From assembly GCF_009939005.1 (NCBI RefSeq), contig NZ_JAACJS010000002.1:898646-962645 (forward strand): a DNA stretch of 64,000 nucleotides, read 5' to 3'. The notes below the pieces were generated by a model that made no database searches, was not told the origin of the DNA, and saw only the letters and a list, made by a program, of their open reading frames with translations. This document shows, piece after piece, positions 16,308-26,018 of the stretch (positions are counted from its first letter, which is position 1; each line of letters begins with the position of its first letter). The stretch is from Sediminibacterium roseum (GTDB taxonomy: Bacteria > Bacteroidota > Bacteroidia > Chitinophagales > Chitinophagaceae). A program made the position numbers and the translations under genes.

Positions 16308-18080
16308 ATGGCAAACGGACAAAAGGATAAGGATATGGGCTCGCTTAAGAAACTGTATATTTTGCTGGATGAAAAGCAGCGGAAGAAGATAGTTGTGCTA
16401 CTGATCCTGACACTTATTTCCATGCTACTGGAAATGATGAGCGTCGGATTGGTCGTTCCTGCAATTGCGTTGCTGATGGAAAATGACATCGGTGGAAAAT
16501 ATCCTGTATTAAAGCCGGTGCTTGACTTTCTTGGAAATCCATCACAGAAAGCGATCGTATCCATCGGGATGGGCACACTTGTAATTGTATACCTGATCAA
16601 GAATTTCTTTCTTACTTATTATATATTCTGGCAAAACAGGTTTGTGAATGATTTCCAGGTGCAGGTTTCACAGCGCCTGTTTACCACTTACCTGCGCCAG
16701 CCGTATGTGTTTCATCTGCAACGTAATTCTGCCACGCTTATCAGGAACATCAATACAGAAGTGGTGAGTGTATTCAGCGCTGTATTGTCGATCATGAACT
16801 TCATCACGGAAATCTTCGTACTGCTTGGCTTCGTGGTGATCCTTGTTTCCGCCGAACCTGTCGGCAGTTTTCTGATGTTGCTGGTCGGCGGGATCGCCGC
16901 CTGGGGATTTTCAAGGTATATGAAAAGAAATATTGTGAAATGGGGCGAGGAACGCGTCTTTCATCTGGGCCTGGCTACACAACATCTCATGCAAGGTTTG
17001 GGTGGCGCAAAAGATGTAAAGCTTCTCGGAAGAGAAAGTGATTTTCTTCAGCAATTCCATAAACATAACAGCCGTTATGCCCATTTTAACAGGCTTAACA
17101 CCACGTTACAAGCGCTTCCGCGTCTCTGGCTCGAGTTTCTGGCCGTAATTGGAATGTCTGTACTGGTACTCGCCATTGTTATGCAGGGTAAAGACATCAA
17201 TATCATCCTTCCCACTCTGGGATTATTCGCAGTGGCAGCATTCAGGCTGATCCCCTCGGCGATCAAGATTTTAAACGCCATTCAGAATATCCGTTATAAT
17301 CAACCTTCAATCAATATTATTTACAATGATATTACCCTCCATGCCGAAGCACTTTCCGTGTTATCGGAACATTCTGTTGGCTTACAAGGAATAGAAGTTA
17401 AAGGGCTGACTTTTTTTTACCCGGATACCGAAAAAGCAGCAGTAAAAACAGTTTCCTTCGAACTTAAGAAAGGACAATCAATTGGTATTGTTGGTCAAAG
17501 CGGTTCGGGGAAAAGTACCTTAACCGATCTTATTTTAGGACTCCTGTCGCCAACAGACGGAGATATCTACGTGAATGGGAAAAGCATTCATGAATCACCG
17601 AAAACATTGCGCGAATGGCAGAACAGCATCGGGTATGTTCCACAAAGCATTTATTTGACCGACGACACCATGCGTCGGAATATTGCGTTCGGTTTGTCGG
17701 ATGAAAAAATAAACGAGGATGCGCTTTTAACAGCACTCCGTTCCGCACAGCTGGAGGAATTTGTAATGTCATTGCCGGAGGGACTCGATACAATAGTTGG
17801 TGAGAGAGGGGTTCGATTATCGGGAGGACAACGCCAGCGTATTGGGATCGCGCGTGCACTTTATCATAACCCGGATGTGCTGGTGCTGGACGAAGCCACC
17901 AGTGCGCTGGACAATGATACCGAAGAGGCGGTTATGCGCTCCGTGGAATTACTTACTAATAAAACGATCTTTATAGTAGCGCATCGTCTCACCACTGTTA
18001 AGAAATGCGATGTGATCATCCGTATGAAAGAGGGTGTGGTTGTTGAGCAAGGTACGCCACAGGAAATACTGCCGGCATAA
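16308..18080 (+). CDS. ABC transporter, fused permease-ATPase (PglK/MsbA-like lipid-linked sugar flippase)
   Basis: 590-residue half-transporter. Residues about 20-320 contain six predicted membrane segments. The nucleotide-binding domain has Walker [10 protein letters not shown] from about 396, the signature LSGGQRQR near 504 and Walker [13 protein letters not shown] near 525. Such proteins flip lipid-linked oligosaccharides (PglK) or lipid A. Its place between sugar-biosynthesis genes favours a lipid-linked glycan substrate. A Wzx flippase also exists at 60044, so the cluster carries two potential flippases. ATG at 16308 is used; a second ATG at 16335 is possible. Confidence 0.88.
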   Translation: MANGQKDKDMGSLKKLYILLDEKQRKKIVVLLILTLISMLLEMMSVGLVVPAIALLMENDIGGKYPVLKPVLDFLGNPSQKAIVSIGMGTLVIVYLIKNFFLTYYIFWQNRFVNDFQVQVSQRLFTTYLRQPYVFHLQRNSATLIRNINTEVVSVFSAVLSIMNFITEIFVLLGFVVILVSAEPVGSFLMLLVGGIAAWGFSRYMKRNIVKWGEERVFHLGLATQHLMQGLGGAKDVKLLGRESDFLQQFHKHNSRYAHFNRLNTTLQALPRLWLEFLAVIGMSVLVLAIVMQGKDINIILPTLGLFAVAAFRLIPSAIKILNAIQNIRYNQPSINIIYNDITLHAEALSVLSEHSVGLQGIEVKGLTFFYPDTEKAAVKTVSFELKKGQSIGIVGQSGSGKSTLTDLILGLLSPTDGDIYVNGKSIHESPKTLREWQNSIGYVPQSIYLTDDTMRRNIAFGLSDEKINEDALLTALRSAQLEEFVMSLPEGLDTIVGERGVRLSGGQRQRIGIARALYHNPDVLVLDEATSALDNDTEEAVMRSVELLTNKTIFIVAHRLTTVKKCDVIIRMKEGVVVEQGTPQEILPA

Positions 18081-18106
18081 ATCAATCTTTAAATAAAAAA
18101 TATACT

Positions 18107-19150
18107 ATGGCAAGTTTTTCGATAAAAAATCGGGAGATCGGCGATGATCATCCACCCGTTGTTATTGCAGAAATAGGAATTAACCATGAGGGGTCGCTGG
18201 ATCTTGCCATCGAGATGGCAGATGCAGCCATCGGCGCGGGCGCTGAGATCATCAAACACCAGACTCATATCGTAGAAGATGAAATGTCTGATGAGGCTAA
18301 GAAAGTGATCCCCGGTAATGCAGATGTTTCTATTTATGAGATCATGGAAAGATGCGCACTTTCGGAAGACGAAGAGTGGAAGCTCATGCAGCACGTTGAA
18401 CAGAGAGGAGCGATTTTTATCAGTACGCCATTCTCCCGGGCAGCTGCCAACCGATTGGCTAAATTTGATATTCCTGCTTTTAAAATCGGTTCGGGTGAGT
18501 GCAACAATTACCCATTGATCAAACACATTTCAAGGTTCAAAAAACCAGTAATTCTGAGTACCGGAATGAACTCCATCGAGTCAGTACGGCCTTCGGTAGA
18601 AATCCTGCGCAATGCAGGCGTTCCTTTTGCGCTTCTTCACTGCACGAATGTATATCCGACCCCGCCGGAGATCGTAAGACTTGATGCCATATCAGTGCTG
18701 AAAGGTGAGTTTCCAGATGCTGTGGTCGGTCTTTCCGATCACACCCTTTCAAATTACCCTTGTCTTGGCGCCGTGGCGCTCGGTGCTTCTATATTGGAAA
18801 GACATTTTACAGACAGCATGAGCAGGCCGGGGCCGGATATCATTTGTTCAATGGATCCTGAGGCTCTTTCTGAATTGATCGAGGGTTCAAAGACGATTTT
18901 TAAAGCAAAGGGGAATAACAAAGATGCTGTAAAAGAAGAAGCCCCCACAATCGCATTTGCATTCGCTTCGGTGGTCGCCATCCAACCCATTCCTGCAGGC
19001 ACACTTTTGACAGAAGAAAACATATGGGTAAAAAGGCCTGGAACTGGTGATTTCAGTGCGCTTGATTACGAATTATTACTGGGCAAAACAGCGGCAAGAG
19101 ATATAATCAAAGGGTATCAACTAAAAAAGGAAGATGTTGAAAATGCATAA
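18107..19150 (+). CDS. neuB: N-acetylneuraminate-type synthase, NeuB
   Basis: 347-residue synthase: TIM barrel plus C-terminal SAF domain (about 285-345). The motifs [39 protein letters not shown] and LERHFTDSM are, from memory, almost the same as in meningococcal and Campylobacter Neu5Ac synthases, and clearly different from the PseI at 3754. Expected reaction: ManNAc plus PEP to Neu5Ac. A legionaminate synthase (LegI) is the alternative, but no complete Leg precursor pathway is adjacent. It lies 26 bases after the ABC transporter gene and overlaps neuC. Confidence 0.88.
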   Translation: MASFSIKNREIGDDHPPVVIAEIGINHEGSLDLAIEMADAAIGAGAEIIKHQTHIVEDEMSDEAKKVIPGNADVSIYEIMERCALSEDEEWKLMQHVEQRGAIFISTPFSRAAANRLAKFDIPAFKIGSGECNNYPLIKHISRFKKPVILSTGMNSIESVRPSVEILRNAGVPFALLHCTNVYPTPPEIVRLDAISVLKGEFPDAVVGLSDHTLSNYPCLGAVALGASILERHFTDSMSRPGPDIICSMDPEALSELIEGSKTIFKAKGNNKDAVKEEAPTIAFAFASVVAIQPIPAGTLLTEENIWVKRPGTGDFSALDYELLLGKTAARDIIKGYQLKKEDVENA

Positions 19151-20291
19151 TTCTGTAGATAATCCTAAAAAAGTAGTTTTTCTTACCGGTACCAGGGCAG
19201 ATTACGGGAAATTGAAATCGCTGATGTCGGTGCTTGTAAAAGACAAAGCTTTTGAAGTATATGTTTTTGTTACAGGTATGCATATGCTTTCCAAATACGG
19301 TAGTACGCATATTGAGGTGGAAAGATCGGGCTTCAGGAACATTCACAAGTTTATCAACCAGAATGAAGGCGATGCGATGGACCAGATACTGGTTAAAACC
19401 ATTTCAGGATTCTCAGACTACATCAAAGAAGTTCAACCGGATCTTATCATTGTACATGGTGACAGGCTGGAAGCCATGGCCGGGGCCATTGTGGGCTCGT
19501 TTAATAATATTCTCACGGGGCATGTGGAAGGAGGAGAAGTATCTGGAACCATCGATGAAATAATCCGGCACTCGGTTTCCAAGCTATCGCAAATACATTT
19601 TGTTGCCAATGAAATCGCGAAGAGAAGATTGTTGCAGCTTGGCGAGCCCGAAAACTCGGTACATGTAATCGGATCTCCGGATATTGATATCATGAGCTCC
19701 GATGAAATTCCCACAATTGAAGAAGTTAAACAACATTATGAATTTGATTTCGATCAATATGGCATCCTTTTATACCATCCTGTTACAACTGAACTGGATG
19801 ACCTGAAAAGACAGGTGAAATTCCTGGTTGATCAATTGATCAAATCTGACATGAATTTCGTGGTCATTTATCCAAACAATGATCCCGGGTCTGATATCAT
19901 ATTGGATGAATACAAACGTTTTGCAGGCAATAAACGTTTTTCCATCTATCCGTCTATGCGTTTCGAATCTTTCCTTACGCTTCTGAAAAATGCGGCTGTC
20001 CTGATTGGGAATTCCAGTGCGGGTATACGCGAGGCGCCGCATTATGGCGTACCAAGCATCAATATGGGAACGCGGCAAAATGGTCGTGTTCGTTGTGAAT
20101 CTGTTTTCGATGTTTCTATTGATAGTGAAGACATTCAGTCCGAACTAAAAAAATCACTGGCCTATAATGGTAAAACACATAACATTTTCGGTGATGGCAA
20201 AAGTGCTCCCCAATTTCACGCAGTATTAAGCTCGGCGGAGTTCTGGAAACAAAAAACGCAGAAAAAATTTGTTGATATTGATCCTGTTTAA
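19143..20291 (+). CDS. neuC: UDP-GlcNAc 2-epimerase (hydrolysing), NeuC
   Basis: 382-residue GT-B epimerase that converts UDP-GlcNAc to ManNAc and UDP. The motifs [43 protein letters not shown] and [11 protein letters not shown] mark the hydrolysing NeuC/SiaA group, distinct from the non-hydrolysing WecB at 41469. I chose the ATG at 19143 because AAGGAAG ends 9 bases upstream; an ATG at 19134 (three codons earlier) touches that sequence directly. The product feeds NeuB. A LegG role on UDP-diacetamido-bacillosamine remains possible because the families are close. Confidence 0.88.
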   Translation: MHNSVDNPKKVVFLTGTRADYGKLKSLMSVLVKDKAFEVYVFVTGMHMLSKYGSTHIEVERSGFRNIHKFINQNEGDAMDQILVKTISGFSDYIKEVQPDLIIVHGDRLEAMAGAIVGSFNNILTGHVEGGEVSGTIDEIIRHSVSKLSQIHFVANEIAKRRLLQLGEPENSVHVIGSPDIDIMSSDEIPTIEEVKQHYEFDFDQYGILLYHPVTTELDDLKRQVKFLVDQLIKSDMNFVVIYPNNDPGSDIILDEYKRFAGNKRFSIYPSMRFESFLTLLKNAAVLIGNSSAGIREAPHYGVPSINMGTRQNGRVRCESVFDVSIDSEDIQSELKKSLAYNGKTHNIFGDGKSAPQFHAVLSSAEFWKQKTQKKFVDIDPV

Positions 20292-20315
20292 TTTTTCATC
20301 TTAAAAATATAACCC

Positions 20316-21488
20316 ATGCCAGGATATGAATTGTTTGATCACGAAGAAAGAAACGCTGTAAACGCCATATTCGATGCAAATGGCGGTGTGCTTTTTGCGC
20401 ACGGTTTTGATGCCATACGCAATGGCGTATTCAAAGTTCGCGAATTTGAAAAAACTGCTTCAGAGATGTTCCATGTGCCATACGCACAGGCGGTATCATC
20501 CTGCACTGCAGCGTTGCGGGTAGCTTTGGCTGCATTTGATCTAGGCCCCGAAGATGAGGTGATCATCCCAAGTTTCACTTTTGTGGCCACCGCAGAAGCC
20601 GTACTCGCCGCGGGCGCAAAATTGGTTGTTGTAGATATTGATGAGTCTTTCACAATGGACCCCGCCGCATTCGAAGCAGCTATCACGGATAAAACAGCGG
20701 TCGTAATACCCGTACACATGATGAGTGCACCGGCCGACCTGGATAGGATCTGTGCCATTGCCAAAAAGCATAATGTCAAAGTGATAGAAGACGCTGCATG
20801 GGGAGTTGGTGCCACATGGCAAGGCAAAGCATTGGGCACGATAGGAGATATGGGCTGTTACAGTTTCGATGCCGGAAAGTGCATCAGTACAGGTGAAGGT
20901 GGAATGATCCTGACAAACAACGAAGAGTTGTTTAAGAAAGTCCGCGCTTACCACGACCACGGGCACGAATATGCAACCAATGTCAGCCGTGGCGAAGAGG
21001 GGGCAATTGGTGTAGGATTCAATTACCGCATGACCGAATTACAGGGAGCGATAGGTATCGTGCAGCTTGGCAAACTCAATAAGATCATTTCTATGCAGAA
21101 AGCCAATAAAGCAAAACTTAAAAAGCTTTTGACAGAAGGTGGTTTTCCATTCCGGTTCAGAACAATTCATGATGAAGGAGAAGGTGGCGATGCCCTGTTC
21201 TTTATCCTCAACAACCGCGAACAAACACAGGCATTCCTGAAAAGAATGAAGGAAGAGGGTCTAGGTACGAAAAATGTACCGGATGCGATGAGATGGCATT
21301 TTGCAAAGCATTGGTCGCATATGTTCAACAAGGCAGGCGTTTACCATGATACGTATGAAACACAATGGCAAAAGTCTGCAGACATTCTGGAAAGTTCGAT
21401 CGCATTGCCGGTCATGATCAAAATGACAGACGATCGCATCGCTGAAATAGCTGAAAAATTATTAAAGATCAGTAAAGAGATAGCCTAG
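20316..21488 (+). CDS. DegT-family aminotransferase in the neu set, KdnA-like in appearance
   Basis: 390-residue PLP enzyme; the catalytic lysine is Lys188 in DAGKCISTGEGG. The N-terminal MPGYELF block and the AYHDHGHEY segment resemble, from memory, the transaminase KdnA that makes 8-amino-8-deoxy-Kdo, and do not resemble LegC, whose N-terminus is different. It is inserted between neuC and neuA, so it may aminate a keto form of the nonulosonic acid or its precursor. The GMC oxidoreductase at 26019 could supply such a keto or aldehyde substrate; this link is speculation. Alternative: a LegC-type C4 transaminase using a dehydratase encoded elsewhere. Confidence 0.75.
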   Translation: MPGYELFDHEERNAVNAIFDANGGVLFAHGFDAIRNGVFKVREFEKTASEMFHVPYAQAVSSCTAALRVALAAFDLGPEDEVIIPSFTFVATAEAVLAAGAKLVVVDIDESFTMDPAAFEAAITDKTAVVIPVHMMSAPADLDRICAIAKKHNVKVIEDAAWGVGATWQGKALGTIGDMGCYSFDAGKCISTGEGGMILTNNEELFKKVRAYHDHGHEYATNVSRGEEGAIGVGFNYRMTELQGAIGIVQLGKLNKIISMQKANKAKLKKLLTEGGFPFRFRTIHDEGEGGDALFFILNNREQTQAFLKRMKEEGLGTKNVPDAMRWHFAKHWSHMFNKAGVYHDTYETQWQKSADILESSIALPVMIKMTDDRIAEIAEKLLKISKEIA

Positions 21489-22208
21489 ATGTTGCTTGCA
21501 ATCATTCCCGCAAGGTACGGATCGAAAGGGGTTCCACGAAAGAACGTTGTAGACCTCAACGGGCAGCCGCTGATCAGTTACACGATAGAAGCTGCCCTGC
21601 AAAGTTCATGCATTGATGAAATACTGGTAACGACAGATGATGATGAAGTGATAGCACTGGCCGAAAAAAAAGGGATTAACTGCAGATACAAACGCCCTTC
21701 CGCCTTGGCTACAGATGAAACCTCTATGTACGATGTGGTAGAACACGCCCTGGAATGGTTTAAAACCGATCGCGGTTTTTTACCGGAACAGTTTGTGCTG
21801 CTGCAGCCAACTTCTCCACTGAGATCGGCAGCAGATATAGACAATTCGATGGCAATGTTTATTGAACGGTCGGCAGAAAGCCTGATAAGTGTGCATGCAT
21901 TATCGGAACACCCCTTTGAATGTATCAAAATAGACGAAAACGGGTGGAGTTTCCTGGCAGAGCCTGCCCACACTGTAACCCGCAGGCAGGATTTTAAACA
22001 GGACTTTCATTTTATCAACGGAGCCATTTACCTTATTAAGACAGAAACGTTTTTAGCCATAAAAAAGTTTTTTATTAAAAGTAGATCGCTTTGTTATGTA
22101 ATGCCAAAAGAAAGGGGGATTGATATAGACTCGGTTACTGACCTTGCCATAGCAAAAGCCTTACTTCAATACCAGGAACAAGACAAAGAAAAATTGACCA
22201 ATCACTAA
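21489..22208 (+). CDS. neuA: Acylneuraminate cytidylyltransferase, NeuA-like
   Basis: 239-residue CMP-nonulosonate synthetase. Motifs are IPARYGSKGVPRKN at the N-terminus, LLQPTSPLRS near residue 100 and the INGAIYL and DIDSVTDL segments of the NeuA/LegF group. It begins directly after the stop of the aminotransferase gene, so the two are surely co-translated. It activates the product of NeuB, possibly after modification by the aminotransferase. It differs from PseF (4811) in the substrate region, which supports two separate CMP-activated nonulosonic acids. Confidence 0.88.
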   Translation: MLLAIIPARYGSKGVPRKNVVDLNGQPLISYTIEAALQSSCIDEILVTTDDDEVIALAEKKGINCRYKRPSALATDETSMYDVVEHALEWFKTDRGFLPEQFVLLQPTSPLRSAADIDNSMAMFIERSAESLISVHALSEHPFECIKIDENGWSFLAEPAHTVTRRQDFKQDFHFINGAIYLIKTETFLAIKKFFIKSRSLCYVMPKERGIDIDSVTDLAIAKALLQYQEQDKEKLTNH

Positions 22209-22218
22209 TTACAAAGGA

Positions 22219-23490
22219 ATGGGTTTTCGTACCAATATTATTTTACTGTATTCCGATTCGCTGAGGAGGGATTTTTCGGCGTGCCTCATTATCAAGGAAA
22301 TACTTCGTGCAAACGGATACAAGACATTTATTTGTTCGAGAAGAAATTTTGGCCTATTCATTAAAGTATTGAAGCCACGAAAAATATTTATCATTGGGCA
22401 GATAGATATGATTTATAATGAGCGAATCATTAAGGAGGCGAAAGCGGGCGAGCTGGAAGTACACTTTATGCCTGCAGAGGGCTTCGCTTATGATTCGGAG
22501 TATGTGGTAATGTACCCCGCGAAAAACGATTATGATTTTCTCAAGTCAGTTTTTTTCTGGGGTAAGAATTCATTGGGCTGGTTCGTAAAAAATCGCAATA
22601 TAGATGACACCGAAAAATTGATACAGGCTGGATATTCCCGTCTGCCTATCGCCACAGCCTATAGTGAAGTTGTAAAGAAGGATACAAAAAAAGTCGGCTT
22701 TATCGGGCGTTTTCCTGCGGTAAATGACCTTTACAAAAGAAGTGTAATGAGCTTTTACCTGGTAGAAGAACTTGCTGAAAACCGTTACAAAACAATGGCC
22801 CGCCTCGATGCGGAATCGAAAGCGATCAATGCCTACCTTGACTTTTTTGAAAAGATCATTCAGCAAACGGATTATACGATCAGCCTGCGCCCACACCCGA
22901 ATGAAAACCTTAATACCTATGCTGCGCTGAAAAAAAAGTATGGAGAACGGTTTGAGATCAATAACGATTTCGATGTGGCGGAGTGGATGTCTGAATGCAG
23001 GGCGATTGTAGGATTGGCGAGCTCATCATATATAGACGCCTACCTGGTTAAAACCCCGGTCATCTGCCTGGATGTACTCCTTGGCTCCAGCAAAAGCACG
23101 CTCCAGTTTGATCCGGGTCTCGAATGGATGTATGAAAGTTGCTATTTGCCTGAGACAATAGAAGAAGCCATGCAGTTGCTTGTCCAGGAAAACCTGCCTC
23201 CCGTGGCAAAACAAAGATTCGTTGATTTGATTGAAAACGATTTTAAAGGGAACAGCGAACTTGTGTTCGACACAGTAACCGATAAGATTATGGAGACACC
23301 CAGGAAGAACAGCCCGCTGGATGGATTGTATCTGCTGGGAATGCATGTGTTCGACATGGCCCTCGCAACAAGGCATAAAATAAAAAAGAATACGGCACTG
23401 CAATTTGATTTTTCCTATTATTATCACCCGTTATCGCTGAATCTGAAAGCGATCGCACAACGCATCAGAAAAAAATTAAGGGCTGAATGA
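22219..23490 (+). CDS. Surface-carbohydrate biosynthesis protein, GT-B-like putative transferase
   Basis: 423 residues. It resembles the surface carbohydrate biosynthesis proteins found beside nonulosonic acid genes in spirochaetes and other bacteria. A KVGFIGRFPA motif, SLRPHPNEN, and AIVGLASSSYIDAYL in the second half fit a GT-B fold. It could be the transferase for one of the CMP-nonulosonic acids because it directly follows neuA (10 bases) and overlaps the next putative transferase by 4 bases. No membrane segment is seen. Function is inferred from context only. Confidence 0.6.
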   Translation: MGFRTNIILLYSDSLRRDFSACLIIKEILRANGYKTFICSRRNFGLFIKVLKPRKIFIIGQIDMIYNERIIKEAKAGELEVHFMPAEGFAYDSEYVVMYPAKNDYDFLKSVFFWGKNSLGWFVKNRNIDDTEKLIQAGYSRLPIATAYSEVVKKDTKKVGFIGRFPAVNDLYKRSVMSFYLVEELAENRYKTMARLDAESKAINAYLDFFEKIIQQTDYTISLRPHPNENLNTYAALKKKYGERFEINNDFDVAEWMSECRAIVGLASSSYIDAYLVKTPVICLDVLLGSSKSTLQFDPGLEWMYESCYLPETIEEAMQLLVQENLPPVAKQRFVDLIENDFKGNSELVFDTVTDKIMETPRKNSPLDGLYLLGMHVFDMALATRHKIKKNTALQFDFSYYYHPLSLNLKAIAQRIRKKLRAE

Positions 23491-25217
23491 TAAGGGGAAA
23501 AAAATTAGTTACAACCGGATTTTTTCCTGAATCTGTACAGCAAGATGATTTGATTTTTGCCGCCGACTGGTGTTTCAACGGAAACCAGGAAATGGAGGAA
23601 CAGTTCAAAGGAAAAGTACTTCAGTATCCGGTTAAACCCCAGGACGCCGTTGAGATCAGGGAAATTATTTTGCAGGTATACCTGGTTTTGCTTAGCAGGC
23701 TGACCTGTGTTTATAATGAACGATTCGGCATAAAAAAACCTGAAAAATATTACGAGCTGCTTTTGGGCAGGTGGTTATACCATTTCCTTCATAACGTGTA
23801 TGAGCGAATGGCACTTTTGAATGCTGCGGTTAAAGAACATCATCCTGTGCGTACAGATGTTTGTGCACCATCTATCGCGTTTTCTTTCGATTCAGACGAC
23901 TATAACCAGAAAACTTACCTTTCGCATACATTCAATCTTCGTTTGTTCTCTGCCGTAGCGAGGCATATTGACGGGATCAATTTCAATGTTATTGAAACAC
24001 CAGAAACAGACATAGGATGGATAAGATCACAAGCTTCAGGGAGAGAAAAGCTTGCATCGGTGTATCAGAATTTTTTGTGCGCGGTCAACAGGATTTTTAC
24101 AAAAAAACTGATCCTTGTTGTATCTCCTTATTATCCCAGCAACACATTTATAAACAGTCTTTGGTTTTTCTGGAAAAGTAAGTTCAGGGTGGTGCATTAT
24201 AGGTTCAATCGCGTTCTTTCCACTCCCGAAGCTACAGATGCAGCGCTGCGTAATAAAATGGCTGATAAGATAAAAATGGACAATGAAGATTCGCTGCTCA
24301 CAATAGCTTCCTCTATTCTTTTTTCATTTATACCGCATTCGTTTCTTGAGAATTTTCAAAAATTGCGTGAGGAAGCAATACAATGGCATAGAAAGAACCC
24401 AAACCTGCAGGTGTTGTTTACAGCAAATGCCATACATACTGAAGAGAGATTCAAATACCTGACGGCGGAGGCGCCGAAAGCAGAACTCTGGATCTCGCAA
24501 CATGGTTTTGGTTACGGGGTAAATAAGGTGTTATCCAGCGAAGAATATGAAAGAAAGGCAGCCACCCGTTATTTTACATGGGGCTGGGGAAAAGATGTAT
24601 TGCCCAATGCTAAACTCGTGCCTCCCGGGAACATAAGCTATAAAGAAAAATCGAGGATTCTTTTTACTTTCCCAACGATAAGCGAATATTCAGGTCTTTT
24701 GGAAACGCCAATGGTATATTCATACGATCTTCCCCACTATATTCAGCTTTCTGACTCAGTGATGGAGGGTTTGGAAAAAGAGCAGAGGGAAGCGGTTTAT
24801 ATACGCCAGTTGAAGCGCACTGGTCTTCGTTACCTGCCTATGCCCGCTGATCTGAAAATTGACCAGGTCCCGGATTTTCATAGCAGTCTTGTTAATGCCA
24901 GGATTCATTTATCCAATCATTTTGGAACACCTTTCCTTGAGTCGCTGGCATGGAATATCCCCACCGTGATCATACACCCACCGCTGGAAGGCTACCTTCG
25001 TGAAGACGCGATACCGGATTTTGAAAAATTGCAGCGGGCAAAAATCATCTTTACAGATCCATCCGAAGCAGCGAACCATCTCAACGAGGTATACAACGAT
25101 ATTGACGGCTGGTGGCAGAGCGAGAACGTTCAGCAGGCCGTAAAATCATTTATTTATAAATATGCCCGACCTCACCAGCAATGGCGATCTGTCTGGCTGA
25201 GAACATTTTTACAATAA
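23487..25217 (+). CDS. LIC12162-family putative transferase
   Basis: 576 residues. The opening KLVTTGFFPE, the AADWCF element, the LLGRWLYHFLHNVYER segment near residue 90 and the WISQHGFGYGV and NHFGTPFLESLAWNIPT blocks match the layout of the LIC12162 family, large putative transferases of Leptospira and other O-antigen loci. The last block is the nucleotide-sugar-binding half of a GT-B fold. The members I know of often lie near nonulosonic acid genes. Donor and acceptor are unknown. It overlaps the preceding gene by ATGA and is followed after 3 bases by a methyltransferase. Confidence 0.7.
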   Translation: MIRGKKLVTTGFFPESVQQDDLIFAADWCFNGNQEMEEQFKGKVLQYPVKPQDAVEIREIILQVYLVLLSRLTCVYNERFGIKKPEKYYELLLGRWLYHFLHNVYERMALLNAAVKEHHPVRTDVCAPSIAFSFDSDDYNQKTYLSHTFNLRLFSAVARHIDGINFNVIETPETDIGWIRSQASGREKLASVYQNFLCAVNRIFTKKLILVVSPYYPSNTFINSLWFFWKSKFRVVHYRFNRVLSTPEATDAALRNKMADKIKMDNEDSLLTIASSILFSFIPHSFLENFQKLREEAIQWHRKNPNLQVLFTANAIHTEERFKYLTAEAPKAELWISQHGFGYGVNKVLSSEEYERKAATRYFTWGWGKDVLPNAKLVPPGNISYKEKSRILFTFPTISEYSGLLETPMVYSYDLPHYIQLSDSVMEGLEKEQREAVYIRQLKRTGLRYLPMPADLKIDQVPDFHSSLVNARIHLSNHFGTPFLESLAWNIPTVIIHPPLEGYLREDAIPDFEKLQRAKIIFTDPSEAANHLNEVYNDIDGWWQSENVQQAVKSFIYKYARPHQQWRSVWLRTFLQ

Positions 25218-25220
25218 CAC

Positions 25221-25997
25221 ATGAAAGAGAAAATCCAGGAGATATACAACAACAATGAGTATATCTCTCACAACCCGGATCTGCATTCGGAAGATTCAGA
25301 ATACAAGTTTTCACAGTTTGCAGATATGCTCGGTAAACTGGAAATCAAAAATGGCCGGATCAAAATACTTGATGTTGGCGGTGGGGCTGGTATTCTTGGT
25401 AAAATGGTCGCTGTTTTTTTCAAGGAGAAAGGGATTACGGTAGATTTTAACACGCTTGATCTTTCTGCAGAAATGCTCAGGATACAAAAAATCAATCATC
25501 CCGAAATCAATGAAAGCTGGAACTGTACACTGGAAGAATGCCCGGAAAACGATTTTGACCTTGTATTGATGATCGATGTGATCGAACACATACCGGATAG
25601 TGAATCGGCAGCCGATGCGCTAAACAATATCGGGAGATATATTCTTTACAACATCCCCGTGCAGTTGAACCTGTTCGATGGGCTTCGCAACATGGCGAAT
25701 AAATTCAGGTACTACGCAGAACAGACCCGTATATTGGGCCATGTTCATTTCTTTACAGTGGCGTCTGCCCGTCGTTTCCTTGCAAAAAAACACAGGATCG
25801 TAACAAGCGCATTCAGACCCTACTGCTTTATGCTGCTGAATTCGACGTACCCCGGTTATGTTGAAATGAGAAAAAGTAAAACCCGTTTGACAGAGATAAA
25901 AATATCCTGCTGGATAGCCAGAAACATGAAGAGGCTGAGCGGATGGATGGTGCAGGGCTCAATGTTTGGGCTGGTAAAGTCAACAAAGAACAAATGA
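25221..25997 (+). CDS. Class I SAM-dependent methyltransferase
   Basis: 258 residues. SAM-binding motif I is ILDVGGGAGILG near residues 48-59, the acidic post-I residue follows in the TLDLS segment, and the DVIEHIPD motif is typical of methyltransf_11/23 domains. The C-terminal part is basic with a possible membrane-proximal helix (MVQGSMFGLV). It probably O-methylates a sugar of the polymer or a lipid-linked intermediate. It lies 3 bases after the LIC12162-family gene. The methylated position cannot be read from sequence. Confidence 0.8.
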   Translation: MKEKIQEIYNNNEYISHNPDLHSEDSEYKFSQFADMLGKLEIKNGRIKILDVGGGAGILGKMVAVFFKEKGITVDFNTLDLSAEMLRIQKINHPEINESWNCTLEECPENDFDLVLMIDVIEHIPDSESAADALNNIGRYILYNIPVQLNLFDGLRNMANKFRYYAEQTRILGHVHFFTVASARRFLAKKHRIVTSAFRPYCFMLLNSTYPGYVEMRKSKTRLTEIKISCWIARNMKRLSGWMVQGSMFGLVKSTKNK

Positions 25998-26018
25998 TAG
26001 AAACCAAGGAGAGCGATT

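Noticed and set aside
17411..17418. T8 run in the ABC transporter gene as a phase-variation site
   Set aside because: A single T8 in coding sequence of this AT content is expected by chance, and the gene is intact.
18107..22208. A complete legionaminic acid pathway
   Set aside because: No LegB or LegH is adjacent, NeuB and NeuC resemble the Neu5Ac enzymes, and the aminotransferase does not look like LegC. Not excluded, but not supported.
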